Source: Comamonas sp.
GTDB taxonomy: Bacteria; Pseudomonadota; Gammaproteobacteria; Burkholderiales; Burkholderiaceae_C
Reading direction: 5' to 3'
DNA: 19,768 bases
NCBI GenBank assembly: GCA_019236485.1
Contig: JAFAIY010000436.1
Coordinates: 1 to 19,768, forward strand
The first letter of the stretch is position 1. Each line of letters begins with the position of its first letter. Position numbers and translations under genes: made by a program. Positions 13,524 to 19,768 of this stretch are shown in pieces. The notes beneath the pieces are model-generated. The model had not been told where the DNA came from and did no database searches. It saw only the letters and a program-made list of their open reading frames with translations.

Positions 13524-15823
13524 CAGAATTTCCACCAGGGCTTGCGGCCCGCAGTCGTTGCAGAAGCGTCGCGCTCGGCCAGCTTGCTCTCGGCACGGGC
13601 CAGGCCGTCGTGCGCCATGCGGCGCTCGTCCTCGTTGTCGTGCTTGCACAGGCGGCTCGCGGCCTCCTTGTGCATGGCGACCGATTCCTCGAGCAGCTCG
13701 GGATAGGCCTCCAGCGCGCAGCCCAGGCGGCGCAGCGCATAGCATTCCTTGAGCTCGCGCACCTCCTGCTGGTGGGCGCGCAGGCGCGGCAGCACCAGCT
13801 CGGGCTGGGTGGCCGAGAAGAAGTCCAGCATGGACATCAGGGCCGCGAGGTAGTCGCGGCGGTTGTCGCGCTGCTCCCCTGGGCTGAGCTCGCCAAACCA
13901 CTGGTCCAGGCGCTCCAGCCAGATGCTGATCTCGGTGTCGCGGTCGAGCTTGTACAGCGACATGGCGACGATGGAGAAATAGCTCGCCGGCTCGTGGCGG
14001 CCGTAGCCGTGGTTGAGCACGAAATGCCACAGGCGCTCGGCCTCGGCCACGATCTGGGCGTCGTCGTCCTTGCCTATGGCGCACCACAGCAGTCCGTCCT
14101 GGTGCTCGGCGAACGGGCTGCTGCTCAGGCCCTTGCGGTGCAGCTCCGCGGCTTCGTCGTAACGCTTCAGAAAGCGGTACTTGATGCCCAGGTTGTTGCA
14201 GAGCATGGAGTACACATGCAGGTCCGCGTCCTTGAAGCGGCCCTGGCCCGTGGCCCAGAAATGTTCGAAGCGGCGCAGGCCTTCCTCGTAGTAGTGCCGC
14301 ACCAGCGGCTCGCGCAGCTCGTCGGCGGGCACTTTCTTCTTGTGGCCCATGAGTATCGCCAGATCGTCGGCGTCGTCCAGCACCACGCCGGCTCCATAGC
14401 ACCAGTGGCCGCCATGCGCCTCGGGGATGGGACGGGCCAGCGCTTCCTCCAGCGGCAGGGCCGCAAAGCGCGCGGCCCAGAGCGCGGGCAGCTTGGCGCT
14501 GTCGGCGAACTCGGGGTGCTGGCCCACGGACTGCTCCAGCAGCGGCAAGGCCTTGTCCATCTGGCGCTCTTGCGCCAGGCGCATGCCCTCCAGCAGCGCC
14601 AGCACCGGATGGCTGGGACGTACCGCGCGCACCAGGTCCAGATAATGGTCGGCAGGCTGCGGAGGCATTTCCTCCTCGGCCAGCAGATAGCTCATATCGT
14701 CATCCAGCCGCGCGCAGGCCAGAACCAGCGCCCAGGTCACGGCGCGCTCGGGGTCGCTTTCATAGCGCTGCTGGGCCAGCTTGCAGGCGCTCACACTGGA
14801 GACGGGGCGCGCATGCAACACGCTTTCCAGCGCCAGCGCGGCGGCCTCGTCGAAACGGCCGGCCTGCACCAGCCAGTCCAGCTGGATCGCGCTGAAGGAG
14901 TCGCCCTCGTCGTGCACCAGGCCGAAGCGCCCCTGGTTGCCGAGCTGCAGCGCGGCCTCCAACTGACCGGCCAGCGCACAGGCCTGGGCCTGCAGGCGCA
15001 CGATCCTGACCTTGCGGTGCATCTTCACGGCCTGGGACGGGGCCGGGACTTCGGTGCGGCTCAGCCGCTGCTCGCAGGCCATGAGCAGGGACGGCAGGCT
15101 TTGCGGCGCCAGGGGCAGGGCGCGCGCGGCCAGGGCCATCCAGCGCTCGAAGTCCACGTCCTGGTCGGGCGCGGCATCGCGCAAGGTGTTGACGGCCGCC
15201 TGCACCATGGCCGAGACATGGGCCGCGTCGTCGCCGTTCTGCGCGAGCTCGGCCTTTTTCAGGCAGACCATGGCATCCAGATAGGCGTCGTCCTCGGCCA
15301 GGTCGGGGTTGGCTCGCTGCTGCGCGCGGTGCATGTCCAGGCCTCTGGCGGCCAGGTCCCAGGCCTGCAGCTCGCGGGCCATCCATTGCCAGCCGTTCCA
15401 GTAGCCGTCGGGGTCTATGTCCTCGGGCAGGCGGGAGATGGCTTGCGCGGCCGGCAGCAGCAGCTCGGTCGCCGCCGCACGGTCCAGGTCGGTGCGGCTC
15501 TGGATATCGCTGAGCGCCAGGCGCAGCGCCGCATCGGCGGGCGGGTTGGCCTCGGGCAGCAGCACGCGGGCGCGATGCTGCTGCAGCAGCGCATTGGCCG
15601 TGCCGGGGCTTTCCAGCAGCAGCCAGAAGTCGTGCAGGCGCTCGAGCTCGTAGGCGGTGGCGGGGGCAAAGCTCTGCTGCTCCATCAGCTCCACGGCCGC
15701 GGCGACCCGGTCTTCGCGGCTGATGGCACTGGGCTGCTCGTCGTCTTCGTCGTGCAGCAGCTCATGGGTCTGATCGAGAAAAGCGTGCAGGGCATCGCCC
15801 TGCAGGGCGGCAGTTTGGTTCAT
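13520..15823 (-). CDS. Large TPR-like alpha-helical protein, function unknown
   Basis: A 767-residue, mostly helical protein without signal peptide or membrane segments, rich in alanine, leucine and acidic residues. One recognisable TPR-like hairpin is at about 543-571 (NNLGIKYRFLKRYDEAAELHRKGLS), and weaker TPR-like units occur at about 275-335 and 405-435. This implies a protein-binding scaffold. The acidic N terminus has HDEDDEQ (24-30). The C terminus ends in GRKPWWKFW, a tryptophan-rich tail that may be a docking or membrane-contact motif. ATG 15823 has only a weak ribosome site. The stop overlaps the GTG of the PcfJ-like gene by 4 bp. It is first in the operon. I do not recognise a named family. 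Confidence 0.85.
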   Translation of the reverse strand: MNQTAALQGDALHAFLDQTHELLHDEDDEQPSAISREDRVAAAVELMEQQSFAPATAYELERLHDFWLLLESPGTANALLQQHRARVLLPEANPPADAALRLALSDIQSRTDLDRAAATELLLPAAQAISRLPEDIDPDGYWNGWQWMARELQAWDLAARGLDMHRAQQRANPDLAEDDAYLDAMVCLKKAELAQNGDDAAHVSAMVQAAVNTLRDAAPDQDVDFERWMALAARALPLAPQSLPSLLMACEQRLSRTEVPAPSQAVKMHRKVRIVRLQAQACALAGQLEAALQLGNQGRFGLVHDEGDSFSAIQLDWLVQAGRFDEAAALALESVLHARPVSSVSACKLAQQRYESDPERAVTWALVLACARLDDDMSYLLAEEEMPPQPADHYLDLVRAVRPSHPVLALLEGMRLAQERQMDKALPLLEQSVGQHPEFADSAKLPALWAARFAALPLEEALARPIPEAHGGHWCYGAGVVLDDADDLAILMGHKKKVPADELREPLVRHYYEEGLRRFEHFWATGQGRFKDADLHVYSMLCNNLGIKYRFLKRYDEAAELHRKGLSSSPFAEHQDGLLWCAIGKDDDAQIVAEAERLWHFVLNHGYGRHEPASYFSIVAMSLYKLDRDTEISIWLERLDQWFGELSPGEQRDNRRDYLAALMSMLDFFSATQPELVLPRLRAHQQEVRELKECYALRRLGCALEAYPELLEESVAMHKEAASRLCKHDNEDERRMAHDGLARAESKLAERDASATTAGRKPWWKFW

Positions 15824-15957
15824 GGCGTCCAGATATCAATCCGAGGCAGCTTGGCCCCAACAGCCTGCCATCCTAGCCGCTGGGTTCATGTCTATATCAA
15901 TCTGTCGATGCTTTCACATCCTGTTACCGTGAAGTGACTGCCAACCTCTGGTAATGG
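15824..15957 (-). promoter_or_regulatory. Probable promoter region of the TPR/PcfJ/DUF1266 operon
   Basis: Because a terminator closes miaB transcription at 15958-15991, the operon must start in this 134-bp stretch. It contains the 9-bp direct repeat ATATCAATC at 15833-15841 and 15894-15902, 61 bp apart, and is more AT-rich than its surroundings. A TATAGA-type -10 near 15897-15892 is possible, but no good -35 pairs with it. Confidence 0.35.
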
Positions 15958-15991
15958 AAAAAAGCCCGCCGGGATCTGCATTCCGGCGGGC
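15958..15991 (-). terminator. Rho-independent terminator of miaB
   Basis: On the minus strand GCCCGCCGG (15991-15983) and CCGGCGGGC (15972-15964) form a 9-bp GC stem with a 10-nt loop, followed by six T (15963-15958). It begins 28 nt after the miaB stop codon. Confidence 0.92.
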
Positions 15992-16019
15992 TTGCGTGAG
16001 GGAGAGCAGCAGACGGCGC

Positions 16020-17357
16020 TCAGTCCTTGAGCAGCACTTCGCCGCGCAGCGTATAGGCCTTGGCCTCGGTGATCTTCACGTCGATGAGCTGGCCGATCAG
16101 GCGCTCCTGTTTCCCGTGCGCGGGGAAGTTGACCACGCGGTTGCACTCGGTGCGGCCCATGAGTTCGCTGCCGTCGCGCTTGGAAACGCCCTCGACCAGC
16201 AGGCGCTGCACCGTGCCCACGCGCTCCTCGCTGATCTCCTTGATGTTGTTGTTGATCACGGCCTGCAGCTCCTGCAGGCGGCGCAGCTTGACCTCGTGCG
16301 GCGTGTCGTCGGGCAGATTGGCGGCCGGCGTGCCGGGGCGCGGGCTGAAGATGAAGCTGAAGCTGTTGTCGAAGCGCACGTCGTGGATCAGCTTCATCAT
16401 CTTCTGGAAGTCTTCCTCGGTCTCGCCGGGGAAGCCCACGATGAAGTCGCTGCTCATGGCCAGATCGGGGCGGATGGCGCGCAGCTTGCGGATGGTGCTC
16501 TTGTATTCCATGGCCGTGTAGCCGCGCTTCATGGCCATGAGGATCTTGTCGCTGCCGTGCTGCACGGGCAGGTGCAGGTGGCTGACCAGCTTGGGGATCT
16601 TGGCGTAGGCCTCGATCAATCGCGGCGTGAACTCGTTGGGGTGGCTGGTGGTGTAGCGTATGCGCTCTATGCCGGGGATCTCGGCCACGTATTCGAGCAG
16701 CAGCGCAAAGTCGGCGATCTCGGCCGTGTCGCCCATCTTGCCCAGATAGGCATTCACGTTCTGGCCCAGCAGCGTGATTTCCTTCACGCCCTGCTCGGCC
16801 AGGCCCGCGACCTCGACCAGCACGTCCTCGAACGGACGGCTGACTTCCTCGCCGCGCGTATAGGGCACGACGCAGTAGCTGCAGTACTTGCTGCAGCCTT
16901 CCATGATGGAGACAAAGGCCGAGGCGCCCTCGACGCGAGCGGGTGGCAGGTGGTCGAACTTCTCGATCTCGGGGAAGGAAATATCCACCTGAGGCTTGGC
17001 CTTGGCTGCGCGCTGGTTCAGCAGCTCGGGCAGGCGGTGCAGGGTCTGGGGGCCGAAGACCACGTCCACAAACGGCGCGCGCTTGATGATCTCCTCGCCT
17101 TCCTGGCTGGCCACGCAGCCGCCCACGCCGATGAGCACGCCCTTGTCCTTGAGGTGCTTGATGCGGCCCAGGTCGGAGAACACCTTCTCCTGCGCCTTCT
17201 CGCGCACCGAACAGGTGTTGAACAGGATCAGATCGGCTTCTTCCACGTCCTGCGTGGGCTCGTAGCCCTGGGCCGCGCCCAGCACGTCGGCCATCTTGTC
17301 CGAGTCGTACTCGTTCATCTGGCAGCCAAAGGTTTTGATAAAGACTTTTTTGCTCAT
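16020..17357 (-). CDS. miaB: tRNA-2-methylthio-N6-isopentenyladenosine synthase MiaB
   Basis: Radical-SAM methylthiotransferase that adds a methylthio group to i6A37 of tRNAs reading UNN codons. The 445-residue length is typical. The N-terminal UPF0004 domain carries the auxiliary-cluster cysteines C12 ([11 protein letters not shown]), C49 (NTCSVRE) and C81 (VGGCVAS). The radical-SAM CxxxCxxC motif is C155/C159/C162 ([10 protein letters not shown]), followed by VVPYTRGEE. Later family blocks include [25 protein letters not shown] and [18 protein letters not shown] domain occupies about 375-445. Start ATG 17357 gives [15 protein letters not shown], the usual N terminus. It has its own terminator and appears monocistronic. 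The leader contains the inverted repeat at 17381-17399. Confidence 0.98.
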   Translation of the reverse strand: MSKKVFIKTFGCQMNEYDSDKMADVLGAAQGYEPTQDVEEADLILFNTCSVREKAQEKVFSDLGRIKHLKDKGVLIGVGGCVASQEGEEIIKRAPFVDVVFGPQTLHRLPELLNQRAAKAKPQVDISFPEIEKFDHLPPARVEGASAFVSIMEGCSKYCSYCVVPYTRGEEVSRPFEDVLVEVAGLAEQGVKEITLLGQNVNAYLGKMGDTAEIADFALLLEYVAEIPGIERIRYTTSHPNEFTPRLIEAYAKIPKLVSHLHLPVQHGSDKILMAMKRGYTAMEYKSTIRKLRAIRPDLAMSSDFIVGFPGETEEDFQKMMKLIHDVRFDNSFSFIFSPRPGTPAANLPDDTPHEVKLRRLQELQAVINNNIKEISEERVGTVQRLLVEGVSKRDGSELMGRTECNRVVNFPAHGKQERLIGQLIDVKITEAKAYTLRGEVLLKD

Positions 17358-17380
17358 GGGGCGCTCTTGTCAGTGGTGGG

Positions 17381-17399
17381 GCTTGCAGCGGTTGCAAGC
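17381..17399 (-). repeat. Small inverted repeat in the miaB leader
   Basis: GCTTGCA (17381-17387) and TGCAAGC (17393-17399) are perfectly complementary around a 5-nt loop. It ends 24 nt upstream of the miaB start. It could be a leader hairpin or operator; no known motif is recognised. Confidence 0.5.
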
Positions 17400-17400
17400 A

Positions 17401-17485
17401 CAAAGTCATAGCTGCTGGCGCTGGTCAGACTTTGGTTTAAATAGGGGAAAGCATTGAAGTGCTTGCGCATCATGCGCAAGCAGCT
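17401..17485. repeat. 76-nt AGCT-ended palindromic element, copy B
   Basis: The element from AGCT at 17410 to AGCT at 17485 is 76 nt. Its left end AGCTGCTGGCGCT (17410-17422) and the complement of its right end, AGCTGCTTGCGCAT (17485-17472), are near-identical, so the ends are inverted copies. Inside are perfect arms CAAAGTC (17401-17407) / GACTTTG (17428-17434), and an 11-bp palindrome TGCTTGCGCAT-C-ATGCGCAAGCA (17460-17482). The left 13 bases are identical to copy A at 8910. It lies between miaB and the small exported-protein gene. Confidence 0.7.
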
Positions 17486-17516
17486 TTGAAATCCATAGCG
17501 GATGCGCTGGCCGAAC

Positions 17517-17921
17517 TCAGCTGCCAAAGACGCGCTGCAGCAGGGTGCGCGGCTGGATGGGCTTGTACTTCTCGATCTCGGCGGGGGTCAGAATCCAGGC
17601 CGTGTGCAGGCCCTGGGTCTGCGGCTCGATCACATAGCCGACCAGCATCTTCTGGCCCGCGTAATTGCTGGCAAAGACCAGGCTGCGCTCCTGGCTGAAC
17701 AAACGAAAGCCCGGCGTGGTGCGCACGGGGCTGCCGTTGATGGCGACCTCGGGGAAGTTGGTGACGCTCAGCTCGCCAAACTGGGCCGTGGGCGGAAAAT
17801 TGCGCGGCTCGTCCGAGGGCAGGCCTTGGGCAAAGGCCGTCAGGCCGGCGCCGGCGGCCGCGACCAGCAGGGTCGTGGCGAACAGGCGGCGGCTGAGGGG
17901 GGAGATGGTGCAGCGGTTCAT
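17517..17921 (-). CDS. Small exported protein, function unknown
   Basis: A 134-residue protein with a clear Sec signal peptide: SRR near residue 10, a hydrophobic core ATTLLVAAAGAGL, and a signal peptidase I site probably after residue 31 (TAFA-QG). The mature part (about 103 residues) has no cysteine and no repeats. It contains PPTAQFGELSVTNFPEVAINGSPVR and, near its end, a proline-containing segment AWILTPAEIEKYKPIQPRT. It is probably periplasmic. I recognise the general look of a conserved betaproteobacterial hypothetical protein but no named domain. ATG 17921 has a weak ribosome site but fits the signal peptide, and a good promoter lies 28-56 bp upstream. It appears to be a single-gene unit between the K+ channel and miaB. 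Confidence 0.85.
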   Translation of the reverse strand: MNRCTISPLSRRLFATTLLVAAAGAGLTAFAQGLPSDEPRNFPPTAQFGELSVTNFPEVAINGSPVRTTPGFRLFSQERSLVFASNYAGQKMLVGYVIEPQTQGLHTAWILTPAEIEKYKPIQPRTLLQRVFGS

Positions 17922-17948
17922 GGTGTATATCCAGGGGCTGGAGCCCGG

Positions 17949-17977
17949 ATTCTACGAACTTCTCTGCGGGCGACCAA
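17949..17977 (-). promoter_or_regulatory. Sigma-70-type promoter of the small exported-protein gene
   Basis: On the minus strand TTGGTC (17977-17972) and TAGAAT (17954-17949) are separated by exactly 17 bp. This is one of the best promoter matches in the window. Transcription would start near 17942, giving a leader of about 21 nt. Confidence 0.65.
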
Positions 17978-18003
17978 GGCGCTGGGGCATTGCGTTTCCA
18001 GGC

Positions 18004-18023
18004 CCGGCCTTGGCGCAGGCCGG
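18004..18023 (-). other. GC hairpin after the K+ channel gene
   Basis: CCGGCCT (18004-18010) and AGGCCGG (18017-18023) pair perfectly around a 6-nt loop, 6 nt after the channel stop codon. No U-tract follows on the minus strand, so it may be a weak terminator or a 3'-end-stabilising hairpin. Confidence 0.4.
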
Positions 18024-18029
18024 CGGCTT

Positions 18030-19028
18030 CTAGGCCCCCGGATCTTCCGGCAGGCGATTGCCGCAATGCGGGCAATAGCAGAACCGGTAGCGTTTCTCCG
18101 CCAAGGCTTTTTCCTGCTGCTCGCGGATGAGCTTGAGCACGATGTCCTGGGTCTGCTCCGAGGTCAGGCCCACCTGCAGGCGAATCTCCTCGATCTGCGC
18201 GCGGTCGCTGAGCAGATCGATCTCATGGCTGTGCAAAAGCTCCTGGAACTTGAGCTCGATTTCCCGCTTCCGGACCGCGAGCTCATTGGCAATACCCGTG
18301 GCCAAAATACCTGCGGGCAAGGCCGCCAGGCCCAGGCCGAGTATGGTGATGATGGCGCCCAGCGCGCGTCCCAACGGCGTGATCGGCGTCACATCGCCAT
18401 AGCCTACGGTGGTCAGCGTCACCACGGCCCACCACATCGACGCGGGAATCGAGCTGTAGACTTCGGGCTGGGCCTGGTTCTCGACGATATACACCCCGGC
18501 CGCGGCCATCACGATCAGGATGCTCAGAATGAACAGAACGGCCTGGAAAGAGCCTTTTTCCCGCTCCATCACGCGCAGCAGCATCTGCAGCGAGGTGAAA
18601 TAGCGGGTCAGCTTGAGCAGCCGCAGCAAGCGCAGGATTCTCAGGAATCGGAGATCGATATGCACCCAGAAATTGATATAGGCGGGCAGTATCGCCAGTA
18701 AATCGATGATGGCGCCGCCGCTGGTAATCCATTGCCAGCGCGTCTTCCACACGCTCTGCGCGGGATTGGCCTCGGCCACGCACCAGAAGCGCAGCACATA
18801 TTCGGCCGTGAAAATCGCGATGGAGAGGTTTTCGAAAATATCGAAAAACGATTGATGCGATTTATAGATATCGTTGACCGACTCCAGCAGCACCGCCAGC
18901 ACATTGCCGATGATCAGAGCGATCAACAGATAATTGATGCACTTGCTCGGCCGTGTTTCGTTTTTCTCGTCATGCAGATAATCGTAGAAAAATTTTCTTA
19001 ACGAAAACCAGGTCTTGCCAAGCATCAT
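18030..19028 (-). CDS. Voltage-gated-type potassium channel
   Basis: A 332-residue six-transmembrane cation channel of the Kv-like prokaryotic family, inner membrane. Hydrophobic S1 (about 31-49) and S2 (about 65-83) precede S3 (about 105-122). S4 has regularly spaced positive residues R127, R130, R133, R136, K139 and R142. S5 (about 162-182) and S6 (about 222-247) flank the pore helix and the potassium filter TTVGYGD (206-212). The cytoplasmic tail (250-332) is charged and helical, with a likely coiled coil at about 250-315. It ends in CYCPHCGNRL, half of a zinc-ribbon-like motif (C317, C319, C322). ATG 19028 or 19025 is preferred; an upstream TTG frame lacks a ribosome site. The 5' part (18640-19030) is richer in AT than the rest of the window. 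Physiological role is not evident from neighbours. Confidence 0.93.
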   Translation of the reverse strand: MMLGKTWFSLRKFFYDYLHDEKNETRPSKCINYLLIALIIGNVLAVLLESVNDIYKSHQSFFDIFENLSIAIFTAEYVLRFWCVAEANPAQSVWKTRWQWITSGGAIIDLLAILPAYINFWVHIDLRFLRILRLLRLLKLTRYFTSLQMLLRVMEREKGSFQAVLFILSILIVMAAAGVYIVENQAQPEVYSSIPASMWWAVVTLTTVGYGDVTPITPLGRALGAIITILGLGLAALPAGILATGIANELAVRKREIELKFQELLHSHEIDLLSDRAQIEEIRLQVGLTSEQTQDIVLKLIREQQEKALAEKRYRFCYCPHCGNRLPEDPGA

Positions 19029-19189
19029 TGCATTTTCTAAAAATTGCGCTAAATCAAGTCGGGCGATAGCGGATGGCCTCAATCAGGGCGCCATGGCGCT
19101 AGATAACGGGCGCCGGGGCGTTTCAGGTTATTAATGGGGGCCGCCGCGGCAATCCATGGCAGTGATTTTCTCGGGTCGCCCGAAGTCCA
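19029..19189. other. Short intergenic region between fdhD and the K+ channel gene
   Basis: These 161 bases contain a 12-bp perfect palindrome GCGCCATGGCGC (19088-19099) and an AT-rich stretch (19026-19058) just before the channel start. No convincing promoter hexamer pair or U-tract terminator was found. Confidence 0.4.
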
Positions 19190-19768
19190 TCAGATGCGCC
19201 CGGGCGCATACAGCACGGCCCTGGGCGGGCGGCACAGGCCCCAGAAGCGCAGGCCCGTGAGTTCAGCCATGCGCACGCCCATGGAGGTGGGGGCCGAGAT
19301 GGTGGCCAGCGCCGCAATGCCGACCTTGGCGCATTTGCGCACCAGCTCGTGGCTGCCGCGGCTGGACAGCAGCACCAGGCCCGGTTCGCCAAGGCGCCCG
19401 GTGCGCGCCAGCCGTCCGACCAGCTTGTCCAGAGCGTTGTGGCGGCCCACGTCTTCGAGCACATCGCTGATCTCGCCCTGCAGATTGGCCCAGGCCGCGG
19501 CATGGATCGCGCCCGCCTCGGCGTTCAGAATCTGCTGCGGCGGCAGCGCGTCTATGGCCTTGAGCACGGTGGCCGCATCGATGCGCTTCAGCCAGTCGTG
19601 CGCGGGCAGGGCGTCGAACGAGAGATCGAGAGCCGCAAAGCTTTCCACGCCGCAGACCCCGCAGCCCGTGCGCCCCGTCATGCTGCGGCGTCGGTCCTTG
19701 AGCCGCGCAAAGCAGCGCGAGGCGATCTCGAGCTGCACCTCCAGGCCGTCCATGCCCTCGGGCAGGCC
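19190..19768 (-). CDS. fdhD: Formate dehydrogenase accessory sulfurtransferase FdhD, C-terminal part
   Basis: FdhD carries sulfur from IscS to the molybdenum cofactor of formate dehydrogenase, a step needed for activity. The frame is open to the window end, so the N-terminal part is missing; 192 residues are visible against about 277 in the E. coli protein. The key cysteine motif GRTGCGVCGVES is present (C36 and C39 of the fragment), matching the catalytic CxxC loop. Later family blocks include NAEAGAIHAAAW, EDVGRHNALDKLVG, LSSRGSHELVRKCAKVGI and SAPTSMGVRMAE. No formate dehydrogenase gene is visible here; it may lie beyond the right edge. Confidence 0.96.
   Translation of the reverse strand, partial: GLPEGMDGLEVQLEIASRCFARLKDRRRSMTGRTGCGVCGVESFAALDLSFDALPAHDWLKRIDAATVLKAIDALPPQQILNAEAGAIHAAAWANLQGEISDVLEDVGRHNALDKLVGRLARTGRLGEPGLVLLSSRGSHELVRKCAKVGIAALATISAPTSMGVRMAELTGLRFWGLCRPPRAVLYAPGRI

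Noticed and set aside
12342..14402. The long form of the PcfJ-like frame (686 codons)
   Set aside because: The extra N-terminal part lies inside the TPR-like gene and is low-complexity. The GTG at 13523 in a GTGA overlap is the natural start.
13610..15937. A 775-codon open frame on the plus strand, opposite the TPR-like gene
   Set aside because: Its translation is rich in Gln, His, Gly, Val and Leu with no domain, the usual antisense shadow of a high-GC gene. The minus-strand frame has overlap-coupled neighbours and a TPR-like motif.
15892..17409. A 505-codon minus-strand frame overlapping miaB
   Set aside because: Out-of-frame shadow of miaB with arginine- and alanine-rich translation.
19088..19099. 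Palindrome GCGCCATGGCGC as a terminator for fdhD
   Set aside because: It has no loop and no U-tract, and lies about 90 nt past the stop. Kept only as a note in the intergenic entry.

Overview
The window is GC-rich chromosomal DNA with dense, mostly co-directional genes. Protein sequence style, the gene set and small AGCTGCTGGCGC-type repeats point to a betaproteobacterium of the family Comamonadaceae (Comamonas, Delftia or a close relative). This is inferred from recalled family patterns, not from a search. I see no tRNA, rRNA, CRISPR array, prophage or insertion sequence. Fourteen protein genes are supported. Twelve lie on the minus strand; only ffh and an NlpC/P60 lipoprotein are on the plus strand.

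Layout from left to right. (1) 1-1647: the N-terminal 549 codons of the class Ia ribonucleotide reductase alpha subunit NrdA, with two ATP-cone-like domains. Upstream lies a pair of NrdR boxes 31 bp apart. (2) 2168-7109: a minus-strand operon-like run, read right to left, of a CcsA/YpjD-type membrane protein, a small PP0621-like protein, PilS, PilR and AmpD. Junctions are overlaps or 5-bp gaps. (3) 7398-8786: ffh, the signal recognition particle GTPase, divergent from the previous block. Its 3' region (8787-9053) carries two kinds of structured repeat. (4) 9054-9620: a predicted NlpC/P60 lipoprotein, convergent with (5) 9636-11429, a PAS-GGDEF-EAL cyclic-di-GMP protein. (6) 11593-15823: a three-gene minus-strand operon with 4-bp overlaps, encoding a 767-residue TPR-like protein, a PcfJ-like protein and a membrane-anchored DUF1266-like protein. 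It is bounded by a terminator on each side. (7) 16020-17357: miaB, followed by a strong terminator. (8) 17517-17921: a small exported protein of unknown function. (9) 18030-19028: a voltage-gated-type potassium channel. (10) 19190-19768: the C-terminal part of FdhD, cut by the window edge.

Most of the window is housekeeping: dNTP supply, SRP targeting, tRNA thiomethylation, muropeptide recycling, type IV pilus control and formate dehydrogenase maturation. The best candidate for an undescribed system is the TPR / PcfJ-like / DUF1266-like operon. Its order and overlaps imply the products are made together, but nothing in the sequence identifies the biochemical role. Also worth attention are the NrdR-box pair matching the double-cone NrdA, and a 76-nt palindromic element with AGCT ends present twice (8910-8985 and 17410-17485).
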